DNA of 64,000 nt, taken from Mesostigma viride. Taxonomy: Eukaryota; Streptophyta; Mesostigmatophyceae; Mesostigmatales; Mesostigmataceae. The stretch is taken from contig RPFO01000079.1 of assembly GCA_009746045.1 (NCBI GenBank), positions 5,522,161 to 5,586,160 on the forward strand, read 5' to 3'. This document shows, in pieces, positions 39,902 to 49,903 of the stretch (positions are counted from its first letter, which is position 1; every line of letters starts with the position of its first letter). A program made the position numbers and the translations under genes. The notes under the pieces were generated by a model that was not told the DNA's origin, did no database searches, and was given only the letters and a program-made list of their open reading frames with translations.

Positions 39902-41000
39902 AATGCTAACTGCTGCCCAATTAAGGTGGAGCTTCGCGAGAAGTTCACCTCAGCAGCTAGGCACGGGTGCGACGTTAGAGGAAGCCTATGAGCTCTTCCG
40001 AGCTCATTGTAACACTTATCGTTACGCCTCGGGGTATCCTCTTCGCCATGAGATGGTGATGGATTTTATTCACCTCTTTTTCCATGACCTGACCAAGAAG
40101 AAGGTCCAGGTTTTGGTCCAGCATTACCGAGCGCTCGTGGACCGGTGTCATTGCACGGACATATCTGCATGGTACGTGCTCACGGACATGGGCACACCGG
40201 ATCTCGACTCGATCGATCATCTTCGATGTCGACCCGGCAGAGCAGCTGTGGCAGCAACTGCGGCTGGAGTACCCAGTTGAGCACGTCAAGGCCATCGCGG
40301 AATGGAATGGAGCGTTCACCGTCGCCGAGGGTGAGGATCCGGCTTTCTCCCTTGACCGGCTCCTCGCGTTTGCGGGAAAAGTGCCTGATTATACGCAGAC
40401 CAAGGCTTGCATGCCGATTATGGCGGAGTGCATTGCCCCTGCTGGCCATCGATCTTCCGGAGCTGCCCGGTGGGGAGTGGACTTTGGTGACTCTCTGTGC
40501 AGCATTCAAGCGGCTGCTCAGGAAGCGTGCGGAAGGCGAGAAGGGTATCTCGTCTGAGCTGGCTGAGATGCGCCAGAAGATGGCTGAGATGGAGAAGGTC
40601 ATGGCGGTCAAGGGTGGCCAGCGGCTGCCTGGTGCGGGGCGCGGTGAATATGTCGGCAGTCAGGGTGGTGGCAACGCCGGTCACGGTGGCAGCGGCGGTG
40701 GCGGTCAGGGTGGCAGCGGCGGTGTCAGTCGTGGTGGCGGCGGCAGTGGCTACGGTGGTCGGGGTCGCGGTGGTGGTCGAGGCGGAGGCGGTCGTGCGCC
40801 GACATCGGATGGAGGCGCAGGCCGGGCGTGCAAGGCGCGCTGGGCGCACCCACCCCGTCACGCGGTAAATGTTACCTTTGCGACAAGGATGGGCACCTTA
40901 GTCGCGAGTGTCCAAGCCGTTGCACGAAGCCGCATGGGTCAGACACGAAGTGGCACCTGATGAACAAGTGTCCAGCCGCCGGCATCAAGACGGTCCACTT
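39902..41000 (+). pseudogene. Gypsy Gag, frameshifted (capsid, Gly-rich linker, zinc knuckle)
   Basis: It starts MLTAAQLRWSFARSSPQQ at ATG 39902. The capsid continues across at least two frame changes: to about 40200 (HLFFHDLTKKKVQVLVQHYR), then in the next frame 40215-40440 (LWQQLRLEYPVEHVKAIAEW, no ATG), then 40440-40830 (ELAEMRQKMAEMEKVMAVKG) with a long Gly/Arg-rich linker. The CCHC knuckle CYLCDKDGHLSREC lies at about 40870-40915 in the frame of the following ORF. The order capsid, Gly/Arg linker, knuckle is normal for Gypsy Gag. Dead because of the shifts, unless they are assembly errors. Confidence 0.72.
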
Positions 41001-42272
41001 CGCCGAGATGGCGGGCAAGACCGACTCGATGGAAGCCCAGGTGGCTGCCATCAAGCATGGTGAGGAGGCGACGGCGCCCCCCAACCAATTCGCGACAGTG
41101 TACCGGGAGGACCCATTCTGGGCGCCCATGCCGGGTGACGTCGAGATCAACGCTGCGGAGCTAGGCTACCAAAGGCAAGCAGGCACGCAGCCCGCTTTCT
41201 TTTCAGCAGGCACCCATGTTGCCTGCCGGGCAGTTGCCCGCGTCCTTTTCTATATGCCGCTAGCTGGGGTGCAATCTGCTTTTGAGCATGCAAACCCTGC
41301 TGGGCTGGAGCAGCGTAGGCGATTGGCGCCTGTGTACCTAATGCCGTTCATTGTGGACGTACCCATGTTTTCAGCACGGCAGGTGGTCGACACCTTCGGG
41401 CAGAAGGGGGTTGAGTGGCTGGGGTCGGTTGTGTCCGAGATCCAGTTGTTCGCAGATGGGCATGATGTGCGCACCTTGCGCAATTCTGAGTCCGTCACCT
41501 ACGGGCGTCAGCCGGTAGAAGCCGCAGTGCCCGTGGTGCAAGCGGGAGTGGTCAGCACAAGTAGCCAGCAGCGCACTAGTGCAGTTCCCCGGGTTCCCAC
41601 GGTGGTTCCATACCCCAATGGTGAGCCTTCCATAGCGTTCCAAGCAGTTGGAGTCTGTGGAGATGTATGGAGCGACATGGTGACATGTCCGTTGGTTGGC
41701 GCAGTCAAGCTTGATAGCGGTGCTCAGCCGCTAGTCATCAGCATAGACTTGGCCACCATGCTGAACCTGAGCTACGAGAACGGTGGCTTAGTGGAATTAA
41801 GGCCCGTGTCTATGTCCTAGGTTGGCAGGGTCCGGCTAGTAAGCCGTACGCTATGACGGACAACGTGATTTTCAATCCGTTGCGCGCCTCTAGCATGACC
41901 ACCGTGTCCGCGTATGCGCTGGTGGTCAACAAGTGTGGATATTCCGCACTACTCGGGGTGGATGTCCTTGCTCGCGCCATGGTTCAGGTGGACTTTAGGG
42001 CGGAGGAGGCATCTTACATCCCTGATTGGGATGGGGCTGGCCTGAAGCGGGCCAGTGTGCCGGTCTCATGCTTCAGTTCTTCAGCCGGGGCTGCACGCCT
42101 CAACCCTTCAGCGGCTGCGGGCGTGGTGGAGGTCAGCATGGTGGAGGTACGGGCGGCGGGCTCATCGGCGTGGGACAAGCATCGGACGGTGCTGCCTCAG
42201 CCAACGGCGAGCATTGCCAAGATGCGCACGCAGTGGTCCGACGCTGGATGCTGTGACGTCCACGCGGCAGCT
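40828..42272 (+). pseudogene. Gypsy nucleocapsid and aspartic protease, interrupted
   Basis: The ORF 40828-41820 carries the knuckle, a Cys/His cluster, a linker, and the protease active site VGAVKLDSGAQPLVIS at about 41700. A stop at 41818 and a frame change lead into 41853-42278, whose YSALLGVDVLARAMVQVDF matches the C-terminal hydrophobic-Gly motif of retropepsins. The DSGA catalytic triplet is intact. The coding sequence is then split at 42272 by the insertion of a 7.6-kb Copia element, and the methyltransferase continues at 49904. Confidence 0.75.
42268..42272 (+). other. Target-site duplication, left copy (CAGCT)
   Basis: CAGCT directly precedes AGTTAGTCTCC, the start of the Copia 5' LTR, and is repeated at 49899-49903 after the 3' LTR. 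A 5-bp duplication is the usual size for Copia integrases. Confidence 0.9.
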
Positions 42273-42753
42273 AGTTAGTCTCCATGCTTTGCTGTAGACT
42301 AAGTCTCAAAGGCATTGTGAATACAACGTATGAATAAGCCTTGTAAACCTACGTTGGTATGTGAATATAAATACCACGTGGGCTATGCAGATAGGAATGC
42401 TAGTCGAGTCGCATACGTTTCCCTAGATAGGTACTTTGGGTACTGGGGTACGTGACAGATGTCAGTACCCAGTATACGTAGTGTCCTGTCATTGGACGGT
42501 ACTAGAGTATCCTAGATAGGGACCGTACTGCAGCGTGCATTGATCTGTGATCACACGATGCAGTGACTAGACTGCTACCTGTCATCGTGCGGCCTCGGGC
42601 CAACGGTCTGCACCCAACGGTCACTGGCGGCGCAGCCAGTGAGAGGAACGTTGATAAAGGGTAAACCTATTTTCTAATAAGCCAAGCAATTCATTGCTCT
42701 CAGCACTCTGTGTTCTCAAGCATTGTACCAAGTCGGTCGTTCGTATTCTAACT
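42273..42753 (+). mobile_element. 5' LTR of young Copia-like element
   Basis: 481 bp from AGTTAGTCTCC to TATTCTAACT. It matches the 3' LTR base for base by eye except for a 3-base CAT missing near 42552. ATATAAATACC near 42367 is a TATA-like promoter element. The next bases, TGAATTTTATC, resemble the TGGATTTTGAA after the short element's LTR and may be the primer site. Confidence 0.93.
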
Positions 42754-42771
42754 TGAATTTTATCTGCTACC

Positions 42772-44450
42772 ATGGCTATCATTAACAAGAATGTCGCTAA
42801 GAAGCTTAACTTCAACGAGGATGATGACGGGCAGGATCGGCGGATGCCCAAAGACAACAATCAGAAGCCGGCTGGCGATGCGGCCATTTCAAAGAAAAAG
42901 AAGAAAAACAAAAAGAACAACAATGTCTGCCAGGACGAGGGGACGGCGGCTGCAAGGCCGACCGACCTACCCCCCTCCCCTGAGAAGCCGGAGGACGAGA
43001 CGGCTCCCCCCCGGGGGACCGGCTTACCCTCGACTCCGGCGGCTGCAACAGCCGCAACCACGGCTGGAGCAGCCATGGCTGCGGAGCCCTCGGCGGTCAA
43101 CCCCACTGAGGCTCCCCAGTTCGGCCCTCCGTTGCCGACTATTCGGGAGCTCCTGCCCCGTCAGACGGCTTCGGTGGCGCCGGACGGGGCGATCACGTTT
43201 CGCCCCGCCACGTCTGATCTTCGTGTTCCCTTCGCTCAGGGGCACAATCACATCGAGCTTCAGCTTGGGCGACCTTCGTCTCTTCTTCGCAAGAAGAAGG
43301 ACATGGAAAGCATTAAGCTCGCGCGGGTGGTGCGTAGACCCGTGGAGCCCATCGGAGGACAACAAATGTCCGATGATGAGGTCTCCGATACTGCCAGTCT
43401 TCCCGACGGGGAGACTGAGATAACCTTACCCCAGCGCTCCTGGCGGTCGAGCAGGCCGCGCTGGTGGCTAACGAAGAACGCCGAGCGAGGCAGCGAGACC
43501 GGGAGGTCCGTCGAGAGACGGCCTTTCGGCTCGCCGCTAAGCGGCAGGAATACGAGGAGGAGGCCGCCCGTCGCCTGGCAACCCACCAGGCGATGGCGGC
43601 GGCGTACCGCGAGGCAACTCAGCGGCTACGCGACCTTCTCACCAATGCTGATTATCCGATGGAATACTCGGATGGTCAAGACCTGGCCGAGCTTGCTCGG
43701 TCAGCCCATTTTAAAGCTATGTCCTCCCTAACCCAAGCCAGGGTAACGGAGGCCATCTTGGCCAAGCATGGGGTGGTAGCTGAAGCTGCCCCCCCGCCGG
43801 AAACCACCAAGAAACCCTCTCCTCCCCAACCCTTGCAGTACAAGGAGGGCCTGCTGGCCCTGGGCCGAGGAAGGGCAAAGAGCACGGACTGCCCTGTCCG
43901 GGATGCTCTGATCATGGGAGAACCCCTCCCTGACATTCCTACGGATGAGGCTGCCTTTCAGGCTGCCCTCCGGGAGCATGAGGTACGCAAGGAGATGAAG
44001 CGTCTCAGGAGGAGGCAGCGAGGAGAGCGGCGGCAGACACCCCTGCCCGCCCCTCCACCGCTGGGGCTGGACCCAGTGGGGTTACCCGGACCCCCCGGGC
44101 TCCCCCGGGCCACCACGGCCCCCCTCCCCCTCCCCCACCACCCCAGGTTCGCCCTGTGGGTTGGGGCCCCCTCCCCAACCAGGGGGGGTGGCCAGGACCC
44201 CAGGAGGCCCTGGGGGGAGGTGCAGAGGTGCCCAGGCACCCACCAACCTGCTGAGGCCCCCCCAAGGAGCGGGGATGTCCTGGAACAGCTCGCCATTCTC
44301 CAGGCTCAGCTGGCCTCGTTGCAAGACCAGCAGTTAACAGCTAACCAGCTGCAAACTGTCGAGGGCCTGCGCGCCCTGATGTCGCGGTATGAGCGGGGGA
44401 CCATCAACCTGGACCCCACCCGCCTGCAACAAGCAACCGACGCTTCTTGA
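42772..44450 (+). CDS. N-terminal Gag extension of Copia-like element (two frames)
   Basis: It starts at ATG 42772 (MAIINKNVAKKLNFNEDDDG), 18 bases after the LTR. A Lys-rich patch (KKKKKNKKNNN) and an Ala/Thr/Pro linker lead to LRVPFAQGHNHIEL and SDDEVSDTASLPDGETE. Near 43440 the frame shifts, and the continuation (to stop 44448-44450) has a charged coiled coil (RRETAFRLAAKRQEYEEEAA), a Pro-rich stretch and another helix (EQLAILQAQLASLQDQQLTA). No enzyme motif. Function unknown; its place corresponds to the N-terminal Gag ORFs at 37635-39232. Confidence 0.6.
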
Positions 44451-45207
44451 GGGCCAACCCCCCTCTCACAGGTGTGTTTAACCCTCATAAAAAGGAATCC
44501 AAAATCAATATTGCTGGCTTGCCTGAGGGTCACACTGTTGAACAAGCTAAGCAATTTGTTTTTGCTCTGGAGTATGGGATGGAAGGTCTTAACCTTAGAC
44601 ATCAGTTTAAGGCTCTCAGGGCCTCCTCCACATTCCATCAATCATCTCCTGCAATTAGAGCATTGATTCAAACCTATCAGGAACGCACCCTGACACCTGA
44701 AGCAGCCATTGAACAGTGGCCTACCTTTATCACTGATCTGAAACAGCTAGTGCTTACCAATAACCACATGGAAGCAGTAGAACGTTTCAACTGGCTTGCT
44801 GCATATAAGGTGAACAAGAATAACCTCTCTGGGGATGCAAAAACATACAGGGTAATGATTGAGAAAGACCTTGAGCTTCTCAAGCTCCAACCAAGGTATC
44901 TCATCCACACCTGGCTAACAAAAGCTAATTTGCAACCTTCTGTCCTGGCTACCCTGCTTACAGGCCTCAAGTCCCTCTGGGACAACTTCAGAGCTGCCAT
45001 GCTCTATATCGAGGAGGCAGTGGACCCCCTGGGTACTGGCAACCCCCAGGCCCAGGACCCCAAGGTCCAGGGTGTCCAAGGCCACAAACGCAAGGGGCAG
45101 GCCAGCCAGGGGGGGCACCCAAGACCCACAAGTCCTCCCACCAAGGGGGCAGTGGCTCTCAGGGGCGTGGCAACACGTGGCACCGTGTGCCCCTGCATGG
45201 CAACCCC

Positions 45208-45238
<31 letters not shown>

Positions 45239-45410
45239 GGTCCCAGCAGGGCAACAATAACAACAGGTCCCAACAGGGCCAAAACAACAACAACAACAGG
45301 TCCCAGCAGGGCCAGAACCGGTCCCAGCAGGGAAACAACAACAACAACAACAACAACCAACCTGGAAACCCTGGCCATAAGGTGCCTGAGGTGCTTCCAG
45401 AGGGCACGCA
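44447..45410 (+). CDS. Capsid-like Gag of Copia-like element
   Basis: This frame overlaps the previous stop and has no ATG at its start, so it is probably reached by frameshifting or is a broken part of one polyprotein. NIAGLPEGHTVEQAKQFVFA to LETLLTGLKSLWDNFRAAML-type helices match the minus-strand fragment at 2519-3217. It ends in poly-Asn/Gln/Ser-rich sequence from AAC/CAG repeats (45205-45360). A CCHC knuckle begins (CLRCFQ, about 45385) but its HxxxxC half is in the next frame, so the knuckle itself is split by a one-base shift. Confidence 0.7.
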
Positions 45411-46886
45411 CGGCACAACTGCCCCAACAACGACTCCCTGGCCAACGTGGATCTCTGCCCGGGTTGCTGGCACGCACGTCATCCCCTGGGACCTCCAGGC
45501 AGCCGTTGCAACAGGCCTCGCTACCAAATCAATGTGAGTTCTCTCACCTTGTACTCTGAGGATGATGATCTCATTACCATTGGGGATGGCAACCAGGGCA
45601 TAATTGATTTTGAGGCAGCAACCTTACTGTCCTCCCAACACCCTGTTCTGGAACCTTACATAAAAGCACTAACCCCTACTGTTGACAACTCCATAGATAT
45701 CAAGGAGCTTGCTCATCAGCTGCACCTAGCCATGGGTCATGAAACAGTGGCTGAGGAACTGGCCAGACGGCTGGGGGGTAGTAGCATGGGAAAACAACTC
45801 AGGAATGCAGTAAAACTGGCTAGACAACACTGTCAAGAATGTCAGTTCAATAGCCCCAAACCTCAAAAATGGCATACTGCAACTCCTTCCACCAATAGGG
45901 GCATGATAGTGGGGGATGTGATGCACATCAACAAAGATGTCCAACCCTACCTGATCCTAAAAGACTCATGGTCCAGGTTCACAGTAATGGAACCCCTACC
46001 TGGCATGTCTGCAGGGCAGCTACGTGTTGCACTCATGATTGCTTTACCCAGATTCTACCCAGTTGACAGAATTTTGCTTGATCAACAATTTTCTTGTCTG
46101 ACTGACCTGGAAGGGTGTGAAGCAATAGAGATTGCTGGGCTGGAAGATCATGAGGGTCAGGGGGTCATTGAAAGAACCATCAGATCTGTCAAAACCCTAC
46201 TAGCCAAAAATCCTTCCAAGGATGCTACTTCAGGGGTCTATTGTGACAGGGCACTCTGGTGTCATGAAATGTGCACAACCCTAAACATGAGACCTGTCTT
46301 GCATGCCACGTGGGGTGAAGTAATCCCAGCAGGCCTGCAGGCAGGTGTATATCCCCCAGAGGTGATAGCACTGTACAACACTGCACGTGCACAAACCTCA
46401 GCAAAACTGGCAGAAAAAGATAAAACCCATTCCAGGCCAGTATTCCAAAAAGGTGATCAAGTTCTCTATTACAAGGAAAACAGCTTTGGTAAGGTTGGAA
46501 CTTGGCTAGGTCCAGTTACCATCCGTGGATTTACCAAAAACAGCAAGACCGTGGAGGTCAAGCACAATATCAATGGGAAGCGTCACAGGGTGAGCTGTCA
46601 TAGAATTAAGAAGTATTATTCTCCCATGGCAGACGTGCCTGGGGAAGAGTCTTTAAGCATGGACTCACTACTTCTATCTGGCAACTCCAGCATGCCCAGC
46701 AGTAGCTCTGAGCCACCAATTACTGCTGTTGACAGCACCACAGCACCCTCTGTGAACCCTTCCACCCTCAGTGAAGCCAGGCCCACTTCACAACCTGGGG
46801 ATTGCTTAACCAGGCACGAGGTAGCTGGGTTGGAAGCATTAGCTCAGCCCCAAGGCACCAAATTGTCTGCCAACCTCCCGCTCTGA
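45411..46886 (+). CDS. Integrase of Copia-like element
   Basis: This frame opens within the zinc knuckle (RHNCP, CPGCW) and runs to TGA at 46884. Pre-integrase: KELAHQLHLAMGHETVAEEL and CQECQF. The integrase core has VGDVMHINKD, ILLDQQFSC and HEGQGVIERTIRSVKTLL as the likely D, D, E positions. A C-terminal SH3-like part (QKGDQVLYYKENSFGKVGTW) and a Ser/Pro-rich tail follow. No protease lies between Gag and integrase, unlike standard Copia elements. Confidence 0.82.
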   Translation, partial: RHNCPNNDSLANVDLCPGCWHARHPLGPPGSRCNRPRYQINVSSLTLYSEDDDLITIGDGNQGIIDFEAATLLSSQHPVLEPYIKALTPTVDNSIDIKELAHQLHLAMGHETVAEELARRLGGSSMGKQLRNAVKLARQHCQECQFNSPKPQKWHTATPSTNRGMIVGDVMHINKDVQPYLILKDSWSRFTVMEPLPGMSAGQLRVALMIALPRFYPVDRILLDQQFSCLTDLEGCEAIEIAGLEDHEGQGVIERTIRSVKTLLAKNPSKDATSGVYCDRALWCHEMCTTLNMRPVLHATWGEVIPAGLQAGVYPPEVIALYNTARAQTSAKLAEKDKTHSRPVFQKGDQVLYYKENSFGKVGTWLGPVTIRGFTKNSKTVEVKHNINGKRHRVSCHRIKKYYSPMADVPGEESLSMDSLLLSGNSSMPSSSSEPPITAVDSTTAPSVNPSTLSEARPTSQPGDCLTRHEVAGLEALAQPQGTKLSANLPL

Positions 46887-46893
46887 GGTCAAA

Positions 46894-48330
46894 TTGGCAG
46901 TCGCCTTGCAAGCATTACACAGGTCACATAAGCAACAAGCTGCTGTGGCCGCAGGGTTGGCAAAAGTCTCAGCTGTGTGCACTAGTCAGGACCCCTGGAC
47001 CCTGGCAATAGACACTCAGGCACAGGTCAGTGTGATCAGTGCACAAGCCATCCCTGGTCTTGAGATTGCACCTTCATTTTGGGCACGGGTGCAGGATTTC
47101 TCAGGCCAAAGCTCACTGGATGTAGTGGGACAAGTGATGCTCCCTATACTTGGTATTCAGACACCCTTCCAGGTGGTGGAGGGGTACTCTGGTAACACCT
47201 TGTTGGGGGAACCTTTTGTATCCTATCCTGGGGTGCTTATCTCAGCTAATGAGCTCAGTGTCACAGGGGTGGGTGCAGTTCCTCTGGACCACTTTAAAAT
47301 CCCTCTCTCCAGTATTGTCCCTGGTATGGATGCTGTCATCAAGGCAGTCAACACTCAGTATGCACCAGGGGAGATCCCTGATCTGGACAAGTTAGTGCAC
47401 AGCCAGTTCCTCCATCCCTCAGCCTTTGGGCTGGGTAAGTGGGACATAGCCATGCACTCACCCCACCAAATCTCCCACGTCATACAAGAATGCAAAACAC
47501 AAAAAGGGTTTACCAAGTGGCTGATGGCCATTGTCCACCAAGCCAGGCAGGAATGGGTCCTGCCCAACCCCAAAAACCCTCAATACAAACCGCCTGTCAC
47601 CCCTTCATGGGACGTGCCAGAGGGAGCCAAAAAGCTCAGATTAAAATTTGTTCTCAAACAAAAACCACAAAAAGTGGGCTCCCCAATCTTCCATGCCAGA
47701 CCATGTGTCACAGAATTAAAGGGGACATCCACACTGCCAAAAGGGGAAACATACACACCTGGGCTGCAACAAACCTCACTCAGGATCATGCTCTCCCTAT
47801 TCCTCCACAACCTCAATGCAGGCCAAGACTATGTCTGCAAAGCCACTGATATTAAAAGGGCCTTCCTCAGGGGGGACCCAGAAAAGGCTGAATCTGTGTG
47901 GAAAGGGAAGGTGTACGTGGTAGACACCCCAGCTGTGTGGAAACCTTACATTGATGAGCCCCACCTTATCATCAACATTGGGGTGGAAGGGCTTGTCAGT
48001 GCCCCAAAAATTTTCAGAGACTCAGCAGAGGAAGTATTCAAAAAGCTCAAGGCCACGTATGATGACCTGGACCCATGCTTTTTTGTTGTACCCACCCCCT
48101 CTGGACTGCTGTTCTTTGTGTGGCATGGAGATGACCAACTCATTTGTGGGCCTAGAGCTGAGGTGGAAACCTTTATTCAGCAGGTCCAGGAATCATATGA
48201 GATTGGCAAACAGGTGGAATTGAGCACAACCCCCATCCAGTTCTGTGGCATCATGTTGCAGCTGCACAGGCAGCCAGATCAATGGGTCTGCTCTCTCTCT
48301 CCTCCTGCAGAATATATCAAGATTGTCTAG
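46894..48330 (+). CDS. Protease-like domain and reverse transcriptase of Copia-like element
   Basis: 478 codons in a frame shifted relative to the integrase. The retropepsin-like domain (residues about 30-130) has the candidate catalytic Asp in LAIDTQAQVSVI and the C-terminal motif SGNTLLGEPFV. Reverse transcriptase follows from about residue 190: KKLRLKFVLKQKPQ, CKATDIKRAFLRGD (first catalytic Asp) and LLFFVWHGDDQLICG, where WHGDD stands in place of the Copia YVDD. Then FCGIMLQLHRQ. The frame ends at TAG 48328 before the thumb is complete. The domain order protease after integrase agrees with the minus-strand element at 34.4-36.6 kb. Confidence 0.82.
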   Translation: MAVALQALHRSHKQQAAVAAGLAKVSAVCTSQDPWTLAIDTQAQVSVISAQAIPGLEIAPSFWARVQDFSGQSSLDVVGQVMLPILGIQTPFQVVEGYSGNTLLGEPFVSYPGVLISANELSVTGVGAVPLDHFKIPLSSIVPGMDAVIKAVNTQYAPGEIPDLDKLVHSQFLHPSAFGLGKWDIAMHSPHQISHVIQECKTQKGFTKWLMAIVHQARQEWVLPNPKNPQYKPPVTPSWDVPEGAKKLRLKFVLKQKPQKVGSPIFHARPCVTELKGTSTLPKGETYTPGLQQTSLRIMLSLFLHNLNAGQDYVCKATDIKRAFLRGDPEKAESVWKGKVYVVDTPAVWKPYIDEPHLIINIGVEGLVSAPKIFRDSAEEVFKKLKATYDDLDPCFFVVPTPSGLLFFVWHGDDQLICGPRAEVETFIQQVQESYEIGKQVELSTTPIQFCGIMLQLHRQPDQWVCSLSPPAEYIKIV

Positions 48331-48490
48331 ATCTGCTGCATCACACTGCCTCCCCTTACACATGTGTGCCACTGTTCAGGGCAAACTGGGGTGGTGGTCA
48401 GCCATCTGTGGGGCTCCCTTAGCTGTCATCAGCAGGGTCACCCATGATGTTCTAGTCAAATCAAATGCAGTCACATCAGGAAGTTGATCC

Positions 48491-49049
48491 ATGACTGCCC
48501 CCCCTCATCCTCCATGGCCTGAATCTGATGGAAGACATCCACATCCAAGTGTCATGGACAGCTCCATGGAGAGCAGAACAATCAATCAGATGGGGGCACG
48601 GGAATCAGGGCTGTTTTTTCTCACCAACAGGTCAGATTACATGTCCCTCACTTCCTGGTACAGCAGGCTACACCGCAGAAAACCTGGCAGCAGCAACTCA
48701 GCTGAATGTCGTGCTGTGGTGTCTGCTGCATTGCATGCTCGTTCCCTGCAGCACATGCTCACCTGGCTACAAACCCAGGCAGGCAGCACATGCAATGTCA
48801 TCTCACATCTCTATACTGACAGCCAATCTGTGATCAGTTTTCTAACCAAGAAATCTGTTCTGCTGCTGTCCACACTGACTGGATTGGGTGATCCTCAAAC
48901 AGGAGGCCACCTATTTTTCCAGCTGGACTCATGTGGATGATGAGGACAACCCAGCAGACGCTCTAACGAAGCTGCGGGATGCTGCTGGCCAACAGTACCA
49001 GCTCCTCTTTCAGAACATGAACCCCTATGATATCAGAGTCAGTGTTTGA
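48491..49049 (+). CDS. RNase H and C-terminus of Copia-like element
   Basis: Two frames. 48491-48880 has SWYSRLHRRKPGSSNSAECR and VISHLYTDSQSVISFL (catalytic Asp region of Copia RNase H). After a shift near 48880, THVDDEDNPADALTKLRDAA, the Copia C-terminal ADxLTK motif, runs to the stop TGA at 49047. 49050-49414 is a 3' UTR with AATAATGTTGGGGGTGCAGA; no strong polypurine tract adjoins the LTR. Confidence 0.75.
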
Positions 49050-49414
49050 ATAAATGACTGGCCATAGCACAGTACACAACCACCACACCCCCTTACCACA
49101 GCGATAGCTGCTGGGCGCCATAAAATTCAACACATTCGTTGTGGGGTGTGAGTGCTGGCTAGGTCAGATTTGTATCCATTTGCAGCTTGAGGACACAAGC
49201 TTTGTATCCATTTACTTAATCAGTACTGGCCAAACCAGCCAGCTGTGTACACCTTATTTAATGTGCAATATAACACCTGGCCAGAACAGCCAGCTGTAAC
49301 CAACCTGGCTCAACCAGCCATGTCTCTTTTGTACCCCTAATCAACTTAAAAACAATAACAATAATGTTGGGGGTGCAGACCTGCATTAAGAAATAAATAA
49401 TAAAACAATACTGG

Positions 49415-49898
49415 AGTTAGTCTCCATGCTTTGCTGTAGACTAAGTCTCAAAGGCATTGTGAATACAACGTATGAATAAGCCTTGTAAACCTACGTTGGT
49501 ATGTGAATATAAATACCACGTGGGCTATGCAGATAGGAATGCTAGTCGAGTCGCATACGTTTCCCTAGATAGGTACTTTGGGTACTGGGGTACGTGACAG
49601 ATGTCAGTACCCAGTATACGTAGTGTCCTGTCATTGGACGGTACTAGAGTATCCTAGATAGGGACCGTACTGCAGCGTGCATTGATCTCATGTGATCACA
49701 CGATGCAGTGACTAGACTGCTACCTGTCATCGTGCGGCCTCGGGCCAACGGTCTGCACCCAACGGTCACTGGCGGCGCAGCCAGTGAGAGGAACGTTGAT
49801 AAAGGGTAAACCTATTTTCTAATAAGCCAAGCAATTCATTGCTCTCAGCACTCTGTGTTCTCAAGCATTGTACCAAGTCGGTCGTTCGTATTCTAACT
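49415..49898 (+). mobile_element. 3' LTR of young Copia-like element
   Basis: 484 bp, AGTTAGTCTCC to TATTCTAACT, with CAT inserted relative to the 5' LTR. CTTGTAAACC near 49482 could serve as a polyadenylation signal of the TGTAA type used by green algae. Confidence 0.93.
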
Positions 49899-49903
49899 CA
49901 GCT
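49899..49903 (+). other. Target-site duplication, right copy (CAGCT)
   Basis: It matches 42268-42272. Removing the Copia element and one CAGCT joins the Gypsy protease region directly to the sequence leading into the methyltransferase. Confidence 0.9.

Larger units (their letters stand above)
42273..49898 (+). mobile_element. Copia-like LTR retrotransposon, full length (7,626 bp)
   Basis: The element is bounded by near-identical LTRs and CAGCT duplications. The order inside is an N-terminal Gag extension, capsid, broken zinc knuckle, pre-integrase and integrase, protease-like domain, reverse transcriptase and RNase H. It is inserted in the same orientation between protease and methyltransferase of the Gypsy element. 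Near-identical LTRs mean a recent insertion, yet the coding region has at least four frame changes. It may therefore have been mobilised in trans, rely on frameshifting, or contain sequencing errors. Confidence 0.92.

Noticed and set aside
45447-48330. Typical Copia order with a protease before the integrase
   Set aside because: I looked between the zinc knuckle and the pre-integrase motif in both larger elements and found no D(T/S)G-type motif or room for a protease domain.
49839-49900. Start of the methyltransferase ORF at 49839
   Set aside because: The first codons lie in the Copia 3' LTR, so the methionine at 49839 is not a native start.
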